Made by a program: the position numbers and the translations under genes
Assembly: GCF_002216005.1 (NCBI RefSeq)
Contig: NZ_NIQC01000007.1
Span: 20,771 to 84,770, forward strand
Source of the DNA: Natranaerobius trueperi
GTDB taxonomy: Bacteria; Bacillota; Natranaerobiia; Natranaerobiales; Natranaerobiaceae
Length of the DNA stretch: 64,000 bases
Reading direction: 5' to 3'
The notes under the pieces: model-generated
Databases searched by the model: none
What the model saw: only the letters and a program-made list of their open reading frames with translations
Told to the model about the DNA's origin: nothing
Part shown: in pieces, positions 28,754 to 37,204 of the stretch
Layout of the letters: every line of letters begins with the position of its first letter
How positions within the stretch are numbered: the first letter of the stretch is position 1

Positions 28754-29518
28754 ATGAGGCATTACAGTATTACGGATGTAGGGATTACTAGAGAAAAAAA
28801 TGAAGATAAATATTTAGATGGAATTAAAGTTGGTGAAATATTTATCATTGGTGTTGCTGATGGAATGGGAGGACATCGAGGGGGAAACATTGCTAGCAAT
28901 ATAGCAGTATCAACGATTAAAGATTTTATGTTAAAAAATCAAGAATTGACTAATCAAAATATTGCCATGTTACCTAAAATTGCAAAAGAAGCTGTTGAAA
29001 AAGCTAATGAAGAGATTAATAAATATAAACAGCAATATAATGATTTTTATCATATGGGAACAACCATAACAGTAGGTTTTATTTATAAAGATGATGTTGT
29101 TATAGCACATGTTGGTGATTCGAGAGCATATCTTATTAATAGAAAAGATAAAATTGTTCAATTAACTGAAGATCATTCTCTAGTCAATCAGTTATTTCAA
29201 AAAGGGAAAATTACTAGTGAAGGTGCTGCTAATCATCCACAGAAAAACATCTTAACTCGTGCTTTAGGAACACATGATGTTATTAGTATTGATATTCAAA
29301 AATGTTCTTTTCCTCCAGAAAGCGTTATGTTATTTTGTACTGACGGTCTAACTCACTATGTTGGTGATGATGAAATTTATCAGACCTTGTCTAACTCCGA
29401 AGATTTAAAGGAAGGATGTAAAAAACTAGTAGAACTGGCCAATGAACGTGGTGGCCATGACAATATAACAATCAGTGTGGTAGCAAGCGATAACTTGGCC
29501 GGAATTTTTAAGAGGTGA
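28754..29518 (+). CDS. prpC: PP2C-type Ser/Thr phosphatase (PrpC/Stp)
   Basis: 254 residues. Metal-binding motifs: TREKNEDKYL, VADGMGGHRGGN, HVGDSRAYLI, CTDGLTHYV and GGHDNITI. It reverses phosphorylation by PrkC, encoded next. ATG 28754 is 6 nt from GAGGTG. It overlaps the GTGA preceding prkC. Confidence 0.95.
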   Translation: MRHYSITDVGITREKNEDKYLDGIKVGEIFIIGVADGMGGHRGGNIASNIAVSTIKDFMLKNQELTNQNIAMLPKIAKEAVEKANEEINKYKQQYNDFYHMGTTITVGFIYKDDVVIAHVGDSRAYLINRKDKIVQLTEDHSLVNQLFQKGKITSEGAANHPQKNILTRALGTHDVISIDIQKCSFPPESVMLFCTDGLTHYVGDDEIYQTLSNSEDLKEGCKKLVELANERGGHDNITISVVASDNLAGIFKR

Positions 29519-29523
29519 AGAAA

Positions 29524-31461
29524 ATGATTGGGGAATTATTATTAAATCGATATAAAATTATGTTACATGTAGGTACAGGCGGTATGGCTACTGTATATAA
29601 GGCAAAAGACAACGTACTGAATAGATATGTTGCTATTAAAGTCCTGTTACCTCAATTTGCACATGATGAAGAATTCATAAAAAAGTTTAGAAGAGAAGCA
29701 CAAGCTGCAGCAAGCTTAAGCCATTCTAATGTAGTGAGTGTATATGATGTTGGACAAGATGATGACAGACATTTTATAGTTATGGAATATGTTGAAGGTA
29801 AAAGTTTGAAAGAAGTTATTATGGAAAAAGCGCCTTTACCTGTAAATAAAGCTGCAGGCTATGCCTGTCAAATTTCAGATGCTCTAATCCATGCCCATAC
29901 TAATAACGTTATTCATAGAGATATAAAGCCTCATAATATTCTAATTACACCTGAAGAGAAAGTTAAAGTAACCGATTTTGGAATAGCAAGAGCAGTTTCT
30001 GAAACTACACAGACTTACACAGGTTCAATAATGGGGTCTGCACATTATTTTTCACCAGAACAAGCCAAAGGAAGTTTTACTGGTGAGCGTTCTGATATAT
30101 ATTCATTAGGAATAGTTATGTACGAAATGCTAACCGGTTATGTTCCATTTAATGGTACGAGTCCGGTATCCATTGCTCTAAAGCACATTCAAGAAAATCC
30201 AGAGAGTCCTTCTGTTTATAATTCTGAAATTCCTATAGAATTAGAGAAGCTCATTATGAACACATTACAAAAAGATCAATCTTATCGTTATCAGAATGTA
30301 AAGGATTTAAAAATGGGTTTGCATCAATTTACTGATAAGTTTAATGATAATTGTACTTATATTGAAAATACAAACGGGTATTCGAACCCCAAACCTGTTT
30401 CACCAGATGATAGTCCTACTCAAGAGATCCCTGTTGCTGAAACCAGTGATTATACAAGCAAAGAAAATAATGCGGAGGGAAATAAAGTGACTAGAAAAAA
30501 AAGACGAACTAAGTCTAAACCTAAGGTATCACTAAAAAAAATAATTATCCCTTTATTAATTTTGGGTATCCTGGTTGTAAGTGGTGTATGGGCTGTTAAT
30601 CAGGTTAGAGACTTTATCACAGTACCAGAAGTTACTGTACCTGATGTTGAAGGTGTTTCTTTATCAGAAGCTCAATCCATATTAGAGGAACAAGGACTTT
30701 CTGGTGAGGTAAGAGATGAAGAACCACATCCAGAAATTTCAGCTGGAAATGTAATAAGTCAAAGTCCGGAATCAGGACGAGAGGTTAGGAAAAACAGAAG
30801 TATAGGATTAATAATTAGTGTTGGCCCAGAATATATTGAAGTTCCAGATGTTACAGGTATGAATAGAAGAGCTGCAGAGCTAGAATTAACTCAGGCTGGA
30901 TTTGAAGTAAAAATTATAGAAGAATATGCTGAAGTTTCAAGAAATCAAGTGATTTCTCAAGACCCGCCAAAAGGTGATGAAATGCAAGAGGGAGATGAAG
31001 TTGAAATAAAAGTAAGTTTAGGAGAAGAACCCTTTGAACTTCCAAGTTTTATAGGTGAAGATGTAGAAGATGTTGAAGAAGAACTTGAATATCTTGATCT
31101 GGATTTAAGAAATAAACACGAAGATGAAGAGCATTCACTTCCTAAAGATACAGTTACTGATCAAAACCCTGATTCAGGTGAAGAGGTTCAGCCTGGTGAT
31201 CGTATAGACCTTTGGGTTAATATTAAAGAATTAGATGAAGATGAAGAAGCCAAAGAGCATACAATTAAACTAGATGACCTTCCAACTGATGAAACCATTA
31301 GAATAGTTGTTGATGATTATCTGGGTACACATTTAGTTTTTGAAGGTGAATTAGATGACGAAGAAAAAGAAGTTGTAGGATATGGTTCAGGTAGAGTTGA
31401 AGTTTTAATTAAAGATGAGGATGACGACTTTAGGATAAACCAGATCATTCCATTCCCCTAA
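29524..31461 (+). CDS. prkC: PASTA-domain Ser/Thr protein kinase PrkC
   Basis: 645 residues. The kinase domain (about 8-265) has GTGGMATVYKA, VAIKVL, HRDIKPHNIL, DFGIARA and the APE-like SPEQAKG. A basic juxtamembrane RKKRRTKSK leads to a membrane helix (about 340-362). Three PASTA repeats follow (start near VTVPDVEG, IEVPDVTG, FELPSFIG), then a C-terminal beta domain. It senses muropeptides or wall precursors. The external part is strongly acidic (EDVEDVEEELEYLDLDL), more than usual. Confidence 0.96.
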   Translation: MIGELLLNRYKIMLHVGTGGMATVYKAKDNVLNRYVAIKVLLPQFAHDEEFIKKFRREAQAAASLSHSNVVSVYDVGQDDDRHFIVMEYVEGKSLKEVIMEKAPLPVNKAAGYACQISDALIHAHTNNVIHRDIKPHNILITPEEKVKVTDFGIARAVSETTQTYTGSIMGSAHYFSPEQAKGSFTGERSDIYSLGIVMYEMLTGYVPFNGTSPVSIALKHIQENPESPSVYNSEIPIELEKLIMNTLQKDQSYRYQNVKDLKMGLHQFTDKFNDNCTYIENTNGYSNPKPVSPDDSPTQEIPVAETSDYTSKENNAEGNKVTRKKRRTKSKPKVSLKKIIIPLLILGILVVSGVWAVNQVRDFITVPEVTVPDVEGVSLSEAQSILEEQGLSGEVRDEEPHPEISAGNVISQSPESGREVRKNRSIGLIISVGPEYIEVPDVTGMNRRAAELELTQAGFEVKIIEEYAEVSRNQVISQDPPKGDEMQEGDEVEIKVSLGEEPFELPSFIGEDVEDVEEELEYLDLDLRNKHEDEEHSLPKDTVTDQNPDSGEEVQPGDRIDLWVNIKELDEDEEAKEHTIKLDDLPTDETIRIVVDDYLGTHLVFEGELDDEEKEVVGYGSGRVEVLIKDEDDDFRINQIIPFP

Positions 31462-31476
31462 TTTGGAGGTGTGTTT

Positions 31477-32349
31477 ATGCGGGGAAGAGTAATTAAGATT
31501 ATTAACGACTTTTATTATGTAAAAGCTATGGATAATAATCCTCAATTTGAATGCAAATTAAAAGGTACTTTGCTTAAAGAACGGTGTTACCCATTAGTGG
31601 GTGATGTCGTTGAATTAAAAATTACTGACTATGAAAACTCCCAAGGTCAAATAACATCAATTTGTCCACGAAAGAATCGCCTTATTAGACCAGCAGTTTC
31701 TAATGTTGATCAGGTTATTATTGTAACATCTCCAAAAGAACCTAATCCTAATTTGCAATTAATTGATAGAATATTAGTATGGGCGTATTTTGAAGGGTTA
31801 AAAGGTATTATCTGTATTAACAAAAAAGATTTAGATTTAGAAAAGACAGATGAATTAGTTAGTAAATATACTAAGGCTGGGTATGATACAGTTAAGACAA
31901 GTGCAGCTAATAATAAGTTAGGTGATTTAGAATATATCCTAAAAGATAAAGTTACTGTTTTAGCTGGACAGTCGGGAGTAGGGAAGTCAAGTCTTTTAAA
32001 TACAATTAATCCAGAGTTTAATCTACGAGTCGAAGAAGTTAGTAAAAAAGCTGGTACCGGTAAACATACAACACGACATTGTCAACTATTCGAAGTTAAA
32101 GATGGATATTTAGTTGACACACCAGGATTTAATAAAAAAAAGCTTCCTGATATATCTCCATATGAGTTAATACATGCTTTTCCTGATATAAAAGCGTATG
32201 CTATTAACTGTAAGTTTAACGATTGTTCCCATCGTAAAGAGCCAGGATGTCAGGTTCGACCACAGGTAGGAGGAAATATTTCGAAAAGTAGGTTAGATAG
32301 TTTTGTTAATCTATTTGAGGAACTTGTAGAACAGGAAAGGAGATTTTGA
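31477..32349 (+). CDS. rsgA: Ribosome small subunit GTPase RsgA
   Basis: 290 residues. N-terminal OB fold, then a circularly permuted GTPase: NKKD (G4) precedes GQSGVGKSSLLN (G1) and DTPGF (G3). The C-terminal zinc knuckle has CKFNDCSH...GC. It assists late 30S maturation. ATG 31477 is chosen over GTG 31471 because GGAGGT abuts the latter. Confidence 0.95.
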   Translation: MRGRVIKIINDFYYVKAMDNNPQFECKLKGTLLKERCYPLVGDVVELKITDYENSQGQITSICPRKNRLIRPAVSNVDQVIIVTSPKEPNPNLQLIDRILVWAYFEGLKGIICINKKDLDLEKTDELVSKYTKAGYDTVKTSAANNKLGDLEYILKDKVTVLAGQSGVGKSSLLNTINPEFNLRVEEVSKKAGTGKHTTRHCQLFEVKDGYLVDTPGFNKKKLPDISPYELIHAFPDIKAYAINCKFNDCSHRKEPGCQVRPQVGGNISKSRLDSFVNLFEELVEQERRF

Positions 32350-32350
32350 T

Positions 32351-33019
32351 ATGACAATTATTTCACCCTCTATTCTTTCTGCAGATATGCTTAACTTAAA
32401 AGATCAAATTAAGCAAGTTGAAAATGGTGGAGCCGAAATGGTACATATAGATGTTATGGATGGTCATTTTGTACCAAATATTACAATGGGTCCTTGGATA
32501 GTAAAGTCTTTAAGTAAAGTATCTTCATTAGAAAGAGACGTTCACTTAATGATAGAGAGACCTGAAAACTATATTGACGATTTTTGTGAATCAGGAGCAG
32601 AAATAGTGACAATACATCAAGAAGCGTCAACTCATTTGGACAGAAATATTGCTAAAATTAAAAATAATGGTTGTAAGGCCGGAGTTTCTATAAATCCAGC
32701 CACACCTATAGAGCAAATTAAATGGATTTTAACTAAAGTTGATCTAGTTCTAATTATGAGTGTAAACCCAGGCTTTGGAGGACAAAAGTTTATAAACTAT
32801 TCTCTAGATAAAATTAAGGAACTAAATAAAATTCGTTATGAAAATGGGTTGGACTTTTTTATTCAAGTCGATGGTGGTATAACAAATTCTAATGCTTTTG
32901 ATGTAGTCAAGGCTGGAGCGGATATATTGGTAGCTGGGTCATCAGTTTTTTCATCAGAATTAGGGATTGAAAAGTCTGTACAATTACTTAAAAACGCTTC
33001 TAAAGCTGCAAATGTTTAA
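32351..33019 (+). CDS. rpe: Ribulose-phosphate 3-epimerase
   Basis: 222 residues. Begins ISPSILSADMLNL; HIDVMDGHFVPNITMGP, DVHLMIERP, MSVNPGFGGQKF and VDGGI are the active-site and phosphate loops of the TIM barrel. It interconverts ribulose- and xylulose-5-phosphate. It starts 1 bp after rsgA. Confidence 0.96.
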   Translation: MTIISPSILSADMLNLKDQIKQVENGGAEMVHIDVMDGHFVPNITMGPWIVKSLSKVSSLERDVHLMIERPENYIDDFCESGAEIVTIHQEASTHLDRNIAKIKNNGCKAGVSINPATPIEQIKWILTKVDLVLIMSVNPGFGGQKFINYSLDKIKELNKIRYENGLDFFIQVDGGITNSNAFDVVKAGADILVAGSSVFSSELGIEKSVQLLKNASKAANV

Positions 33020-33029
33020 CATATTTTCA

Positions 33030-33057
33030 TCATAGTTGTTAAATTTTCGCATACGCA
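33030..33057 (+). promoter_or_regulatory. Candidate SigE promoter for spoVM
   Basis: TCATAGT (33030-33036), 13 nt, CATACGCA (33050-33057). Compared with the sigma-E consensus KMATATT and CATACAHT, this has one mismatch in -35 and two in -10. SpoVM is made in the mother cell in Bacillus, so the position makes biological sense. Confidence 0.4.
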
Positions 33058-33169
33058 TATATAAAAAGTGTATTGATTTGTCACAAATTTGATTTTTCGT
33101 TAATAAAATAATACTACCCTATTTATTTGTGGTTTTCATCGGGAACTTTTTTGGGAGGGGGTATAGTTT

Positions 33170-33259
33170 ATGAAATTTTATACCATAAAACTACCAAAAT
33201 TTTTAGCTAAACTTTTAAGAATTTTTTCAGGAAAATCCGAAGAAAAGAGTAAACAATAA
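33170..33259 (+). CDS. spoVM: Stage V sporulation protein M (SpoVM)
   Basis: A 29-residue ORF beginning MKFYTIKLPKFL, identical over these 12 residues to the start of Bacillus SpoVM as I recall it. It continues as an amphipathic basic helix and ends KSEEKSKQ, giving a slightly longer tail. SpoVM recognises forespore membrane curvature and anchors SpoIVA. The strong site GGGAGGGGG (33153-33161) precedes the ATG by 8 nt. Its place between rpe and rpmB matches Bacillus. It is too short for usual ORF cut-offs. Confidence 0.93.
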   Translation: MKFYTIKLPKFLAKLLRIFSGKSEEKSKQ

Positions 33260-33287
33260 AAAAAGCGCTTGTTTAAAGCGCTTTTTT
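33259..33287. terminator. Bidirectional terminator between spoVM and rpmB
   Basis: A perfect 12-bp stem (AAAAAAGCGCTT / AAGCGCTTTTTT, loop GTTTA). The A and T runs let it serve both spoVM (+) and rpmB (-). Confidence 0.85.
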
Positions 33288-33300
33288 ACTTTAAAATAAA

Positions 33301-33492
33301 TTAAAAAGCTCTTTCAATTTTTCCTGATCTAATACATTGTGTACAAACTTTTACTCTTGTAGGTTTGCCATCTACCATAGCTCTTAGTTTTTGTATATTT
33401 CCCTTCCATTTTCTTTTTGTCTTTTTATTGGAGTGGGAAACGTTAGAGCCCGTCATTGAACCTTTTCCACAAATTTCACAAGCTTTAGCCAT
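33301..33492 (-). CDS. rpmB: 50S ribosomal protein L28 (zinc form)
   Basis: 63 residues. MAKACEICGKG and VCTQC give the CxxC pairs of the C+ (zinc-binding) L28 form; core GSNVSHSNKKTKRKW. RBS on the minus strand is AAGGAGGG. It faces spoVM, with the shared terminator between them. Confidence 0.97.
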   Translation of the reverse strand: MAKACEICGKGSMTGSNVSHSNKKTKRKWKGNIQKLRAMVDGKPTRVKVCTQCIRSGKIERAF

Positions 33493-33565
33493 TAATTGTC
33501 CCTCCTTATCGATAAACTTTATAATGTACTATTAAGTGTATTGAGTTAGTACCCAAGCTATGAGT

Positions 33566-33594
33566 ATTTTAGCATAATATATGCAAACTGACAA
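33566..33594 (-). promoter_or_regulatory. SigA-type promoter for rpmB
   Basis: On the minus strand: TTGTCA (33594-33589), 17 nt, TAAAAT (33571-33566). It points toward rpmB about 75 bp away. Confidence 0.7.
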
Positions 33595-33684
33595 GAAAAG
33601 AAGGAATTAATGGTAAGCATATTGAATAAAATAGTGGGATACAGCTAAGTTAAATATAAAATTTAAAATTAATACATCGAGTTT

Positions 33685-33714
33685 AAAGGAGGTGAATCCT
33701 GGCACTGTCCAGGT
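33685..33714 (+). promoter_or_regulatory. Unusually distant ribosome site plus hairpin before asp23-like gene
   Basis: AAAGGAGGTGA (33685-33695) is 27 nt from the first ATG (33720). Between them CCTGG (33698-33702) and CCAGG (33709-33713) can pair. The reading frame is open from 33696, and a CTG at 33699 lies 6 nt after AGGAGG. Either the hairpin bridges the gap or translation begins at a non-standard codon. Confidence 0.5.
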
Positions 33715-33719
33715 TTAAT

Positions 33720-34079
33720 ATGAATGGAAATGTAATTGAAAATCAATATGGCCAAATACATGTTTCTGAAAGTGTAATAGCAACAATTGCAGGCACTTCA
33801 GCTATAGAATGTTACGGCTTAGTTGGAATGGCATCAAGAAGGTTAAAAGATGGTATTAATGAATTACTTAAAAAAGAAGATTTGAGTAGAGGTGTACAAA
33901 TTCTAAATAATGAAGGTAAATTATCTATCGAGCTATATATAATTGTCAGTTATGGTACTCAAATATCAGTAGTAGCTAACAATGTTATGGAAAAGGTAAA
34001 GTATACTGTTGAATATTTTACTGGCCTAGAAGTTGAAGAGGTGAACATCAATGTACAAGGAGTTAGGGTTCAGGAGTAA
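33720..34079 (+). CDS. Asp23/Gls24 family protein (YloU)
   Basis: 119 residues from the ATG. Core: YGQIHVSESVIATIAGTSAIECYGLVGMA, then a basic stretch and IELYIIVSYGTQISVVANNVMEKVKYTV, ending VNINVQGVR. This is the Asp23 (DUF322) family, often upstream of the fakA-like DAK gene. The exact role is unclear; it is linked to envelope stress. The start may lie upstream at CTG 33699 (see the preceding entry), adding seven residues. Confidence 0.93.
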   Translation: MNGNVIENQYGQIHVSESVIATIAGTSAIECYGLVGMASRRLKDGINELLKKEDLSRGVQILNNEGKLSIELYIIVSYGTQISVVANNVMEKVKYTVEYFTGLEVEEVNINVQGVRVQE

Positions 34080-34096
34080 AGGAGGTACGAAGGAAA

Positions 34097-35764
34097 TTGA
34101 GTAAAGAAACAATCGATGGTCTAAAATTAAAACAGATGATTTTAGGTGGGGCCTCTTCTTTAGATAATGTAAAAGAAGAGATTAACGCTTTAAATGTATT
34201 CCCAGTACCTGATGGTGATACTGGAACAAATATGAATTTAACTATACAATCAGCAAAGAAGGAAATAGAGAAGGTTGATTCTAATCATGCTGGGGAAGTG
34301 GCCAAGGCTCTTTCAAAAGGAGCACTAATGGGAGCTAGAGGCAATTCTGGTGTGATATTGAGTCAATTGTTTCGGGGTTTTTCAAAGATATTAGAAGATA
34401 AGTCTGAAGTTGATGGAAAACTTTTCGTAAAAGGGCTTACAGAAGGTGTTAATACAGCATACAAAGCGGTTATGAAACCAGTGGAAGGGACAATACTTAC
34501 TGTAGCTAAAGATGCTAGCAAAGAAGGACAAAGGTATTTAAGGGATACAACCGATCCTGACTTAACGGAATTATTAGAACGAGTTATTACAAAGACTAAA
34601 GAAAGTGTAGAAAAAACTCCGCAACAACTACCAGTTTTAAAAGAAGCAGGAGTAGTTGATGCAGGAGGAAAAGGCCTTTATTATATTTATACAGGTTTCT
34701 TATTAGCTCTAACTGGTGAATTAGATGTTCTAAAAAAACGAGAAAATGGTGTCACTGCTTTTGAATCTAAAAGCTATGAAAGTCCTGATAGAAATGAGAG
34801 TTTAGTTTACCAATACTGTACTGAATTAATGATTTCTAATGTGGAAAGTGTAGAAACTACTGAAAGTGAACTAAAAGCAGATCTCGCAACTTATGGTGAT
34901 TCTCTTGTTATTGTTGGAAGCTCTGATATTGTAAAAGTTCATATACATACTAATAGACCAGGATACATAATTGAAAAGGCTATGAACTATGGAGAAATAA
35001 ACGATATTAAAATTGATAATATGAAAGATCAGCACCATAGCCTAGTTTTACAACAAGGTAATGAAGCAAATACGAAAGAAGATACTGATACAACTGTGGA
35101 GGATAAAAATATTAGTGTAATAGCAGTAGCAAGTGGCGAAGGTTTTTCAAACATTTTTAAAAGTATGGGAGTAGAAAATGTTGTAGTCGGTGGACAGACT
35201 ATGAACCCTAGTACTGAAGATTTTGTAAATGCTATTAATAAAGCTTCATCAGATAAAGTAATATTATTAGCAAATAACAAAAATATTATTATGGCTTGTG
35301 AGCAAGCAAAAGAAATTTCAGAGAAAGAAGTTGCTGTTATCCCTACTAAAACTATTCCTCAAGGTATTAGTGCTCTACTTGCATATAACCCAGACGGTGA
35401 AGATTTAGCTAAAATGACTCAGGAGATGATAGAATCATCAAACGAAGTGGTATCTGGACAGGTTACTTATGCAGTAAGAGATGCCAACTTTGAAAGCATG
35501 AATATAAGTGAAGGAGACATAATTGCAATAATAGACGGCGAGATAAAAAGCTTTGGTGACTGTATAGAAGAAGTTTTAAAAGAAGCTTTAAAGAAATCAG
35601 TTACAGATGAACATGAAATAATTACTTTATTTTATGGAAAAGATGTTGAATCAAAAACAGTAAAAAATATGGTTAGAGAAATAGAGGGAATGTTGCCTGA
35701 ATGTGATGTAGAGTATCATTTTGGTGGTCAGCCTCTATATTATTACACTTTTGCTATTGAATAA
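34097..35764 (+). CDS. fakA: DAK2-domain fatty acid kinase catalytic subunit (FakA/YloV)
   Basis: 555 residues with a TTG start. The N-terminal DAK2/DhaL-like nucleotide domain has PVPDGDTGTNMNLT (Mg-ATP Asp cluster), GARGNSGVILSQ and VVDAGGKGLYYI. The middle and C-terminal EDD-type domains follow (IVGSSDIVKVHIHTNRPG; IITLFYGKDV). FakA phosphorylates fatty acids bound to a DegV-type FakB, and one follows directly. Acyl-phosphate would feed PlsX (44234). Confidence 0.92.
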   Translation: MSKETIDGLKLKQMILGGASSLDNVKEEINALNVFPVPDGDTGTNMNLTIQSAKKEIEKVDSNHAGEVAKALSKGALMGARGNSGVILSQLFRGFSKILEDKSEVDGKLFVKGLTEGVNTAYKAVMKPVEGTILTVAKDASKEGQRYLRDTTDPDLTELLERVITKTKESVEKTPQQLPVLKEAGVVDAGGKGLYYIYTGFLLALTGELDVLKKRENGVTAFESKSYESPDRNESLVYQYCTELMISNVESVETTESELKADLATYGDSLVIVGSSDIVKVHIHTNRPGYIIEKAMNYGEINDIKIDNMKDQHHSLVLQQGNEANTKEDTDTTVEDKNISVIAVASGEGFSNIFKSMGVENVVVGGQTMNPSTEDFVNAINKASSDKVILLANNKNIIMACEQAKEISEKEVAVIPTKTIPQGISALLAYNPDGEDLAKMTQEMIESSNEVVSGQVTYAVRDANFESMNISEGDIIAIIDGEIKSFGDCIEEVLKEALKKSVTDEHEIITLFYGKDVESKTVKNMVREIEGMLPECDVEYHFGGQPLYYYTFAIE

Positions 35765-35782
35765 TAAAGGAGGATGAGTTGA

Positions 35783-36622
35783 GTGACTGTACACATTGTA
35801 ACTGATAGTACTTGTGATCTACCAAATGAAATTCTAGAAGAACTAAACATACATTATGTCCCACTAAATGTTCATTTTGGAGAAGAGGGCTATAAAGATA
35901 AATTAGAACTTGAGGCTAATGACTTTTATAAAAAACTTATTGAGAATAAAGAGAGTATTCACCCGTCTACATCTCAGCCTTCACCAGGTGACTTTGTTTC
36001 AAAATATCAGGAAATTGCAAATGAAGAAGATGTGATTATTTCGATACATTTGTCTTCAAAATTAAGTGGTACTTATCAGTCAGCTAATTTGGCGAAAGAT
36101 ATGTTACCTAATTATGATATTAGAGTTGTAGATTCAGAAACAGCTTCTATTGCTATGGGATTACTTGTAATAAAAGCTGCTTTAGAAAAAGATAAAGGTG
36201 CTTCATCTAGCGAAATATTGGAAAAAATTGAAAAATCAAAAAACGAAATTACTTTAAACTTCCTGGTAGATACTTTAGAGTACCTACAAAAAGGTGGAAG
36301 AATTGGAAAGGCACAAGCATTGGTAGGAACACTTTTAGATATAAAGCCTATATTAACTTTGACTGATGGACAAATTACTCCTTTAGAAAAAGTTAGAAAT
36401 AAAAAGAAGGCTATTAGAAAAATGCTTGACTTTTTGTATGAAGAAAAAGGTGATCAACCTGTGACAGTAGGTGTTTTGTATAGCGGATCCAAAGAGGAAC
36501 GTAATTTTTTAATAGATCAGATTAAACAAAAATTCAATTGCAAAAAAATTATAGATCATCCTTTTGGTTCTGTTATAGGTGTTCATGTAGGTCCGGATGC
36601 TTTAGGTGTATGTTTACTATAA
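35783..36622 (+). CDS. degV: DegV family fatty-acid-binding protein (FakB-like)
   Basis: 279 residues with a GTG start after AAAGGAGG. VTDSTCDLP, HPSTSQPSPGDF, IHLSSKLSGTYQSA, RVVDSETASIAMG and LEYLQKGGRIG are DegV motifs; the SKLSGTY Ser contacts the fatty-acid carboxylate. Being adjacent to the FakA-like gene, it is the likely partner. Confidence 0.94.
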   Translation: MTVHIVTDSTCDLPNEILEELNIHYVPLNVHFGEEGYKDKLELEANDFYKKLIENKESIHPSTSQPSPGDFVSKYQEIANEEDVIISIHLSSKLSGTYQSANLAKDMLPNYDIRVVDSETASIAMGLLVIKAALEKDKGASSSEILEKIEKSKNEITLNFLVDTLEYLQKGGRIGKAQALVGTLLDIKPILTLTDGQITPLEKVRNKKKAIRKMLDFLYEEKGDQPVTVGVLYSGSKEERNFLIDQIKQKFNCKKIIDHPFGSVIGVHVGPDALGVCLL

Positions 36623-36658
36623 AAAAGTATTTTTAGAAAAAAAAAAGAATTAATTCTG

Positions 36659-36689
36659 ACACAAAGGTATTTTGCCTTTGTGTTTTTTT
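36659..36689 (+). terminator. Terminator after degV
   Basis: ACACAAAGG / CCTTTGTGT (9 bp, 7-nt loop) followed by a run of T. Confidence 0.88.
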
Positions 36690-36766
36690 GTTAGGAAAAC
36701 ACTTCTAGTATTAATCTCTGTTACTGAGAAACACTATGAATAGAAACTTATTAAGGAGGTGAAAAA

Positions 36767-36991
36767 ATGGGCCAAGGACAAAAGAGAAACAAAGCCCTAG
36801 TGGAAGGGGCTGAAAAAGGTCTTTACCAGTTCAAGTATGAGGTAGCTAATGAATTGGGAATTCAGCCTCCTCAAAGTGACTATTGGGGTAACCTAACTTC
36901 TCGTGATTGTGGTGCTGTTGGTGGAAACATGACTAGAAAAATGGTTGAAGCTTATCAGGCTCAATTAGCTTCTCAACAGCAAAATCAATAA
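36767..36991 (+). CDS. Alpha/beta-type small acid-soluble spore protein
   Basis: 74 residues. The germination-protease recognition region is FKYEVANELG. The DNA-binding C-terminal block SRDCGAVGGNMTRKMVEAY is the alternative clostridial form of the more common ANGSVGGEI block. SASPs coat spore DNA and protect against UV. RBS is TAAGGAGGTGA. It is monocistronic with its own terminator. I could not define a convincing sigma-G promoter. Confidence 0.93.
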   Translation: MGQGQKRNKALVEGAEKGLYQFKYEVANELGIQPPQSDYWGNLTSRDCGAVGGNMTRKMVEAYQAQLASQQQNQ

Positions 36992-37007
36992 AGATAACAC
37001 ATAAATC

Positions 37008-37039
37008 AGGTGGGCCGACTTAGTCGGTCCACCTTTTTT
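37008..37039 (+). terminator. Terminator after SASP gene
   Basis: AGGTGGGCCGACT pairs with AGTCGGTCCACCT (12-13 bp, one G-U), followed by six T. Confidence 0.9.
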
Positions 37040-37051
37040 AAAAAATTTTTA

Positions 37052-37083
37052 ATAAACCAGGAACCTTTAGGTTCCTGGTTTAT
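37052..37083. other. Second perfect hairpin and purine-rich island
   Basis: A 14-bp perfect inverted repeat (ATAAACCAGGAACC, loop TTTA) has no T run after it on +, but on - is followed by TTAAAAATTTTTT. Next comes a GC-richer, purine-rich stretch (37084-37130) containing GGGGTTAACCC. Together they stand out from the AT-rich surroundings and have no assigned role. Confidence 0.5.
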
Positions 37084-37204
37084 GGGAGAGGAGAAACCGG
37101 AGGAAGAGTTTGGGGTTAACCCTTCTGATGTCTAGTATATCCAAACTTTTAAGTAGTATACACCAACATAACCTTTTATTGGAATTGATTTAGTAATATT
37201 TTAA

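Noticed and set aside
36690..36766. SigG promoter for the SASP gene
   Set aside because: GTATTA with CACTATG at 18 nt spacing is too poor a match to the sigma-G consensus.
37082..37135. 17-codon ORF in the purine-rich island
   Set aside because: No ribosome site and the ATG lies in the hairpin arm; not enough to call a gene.
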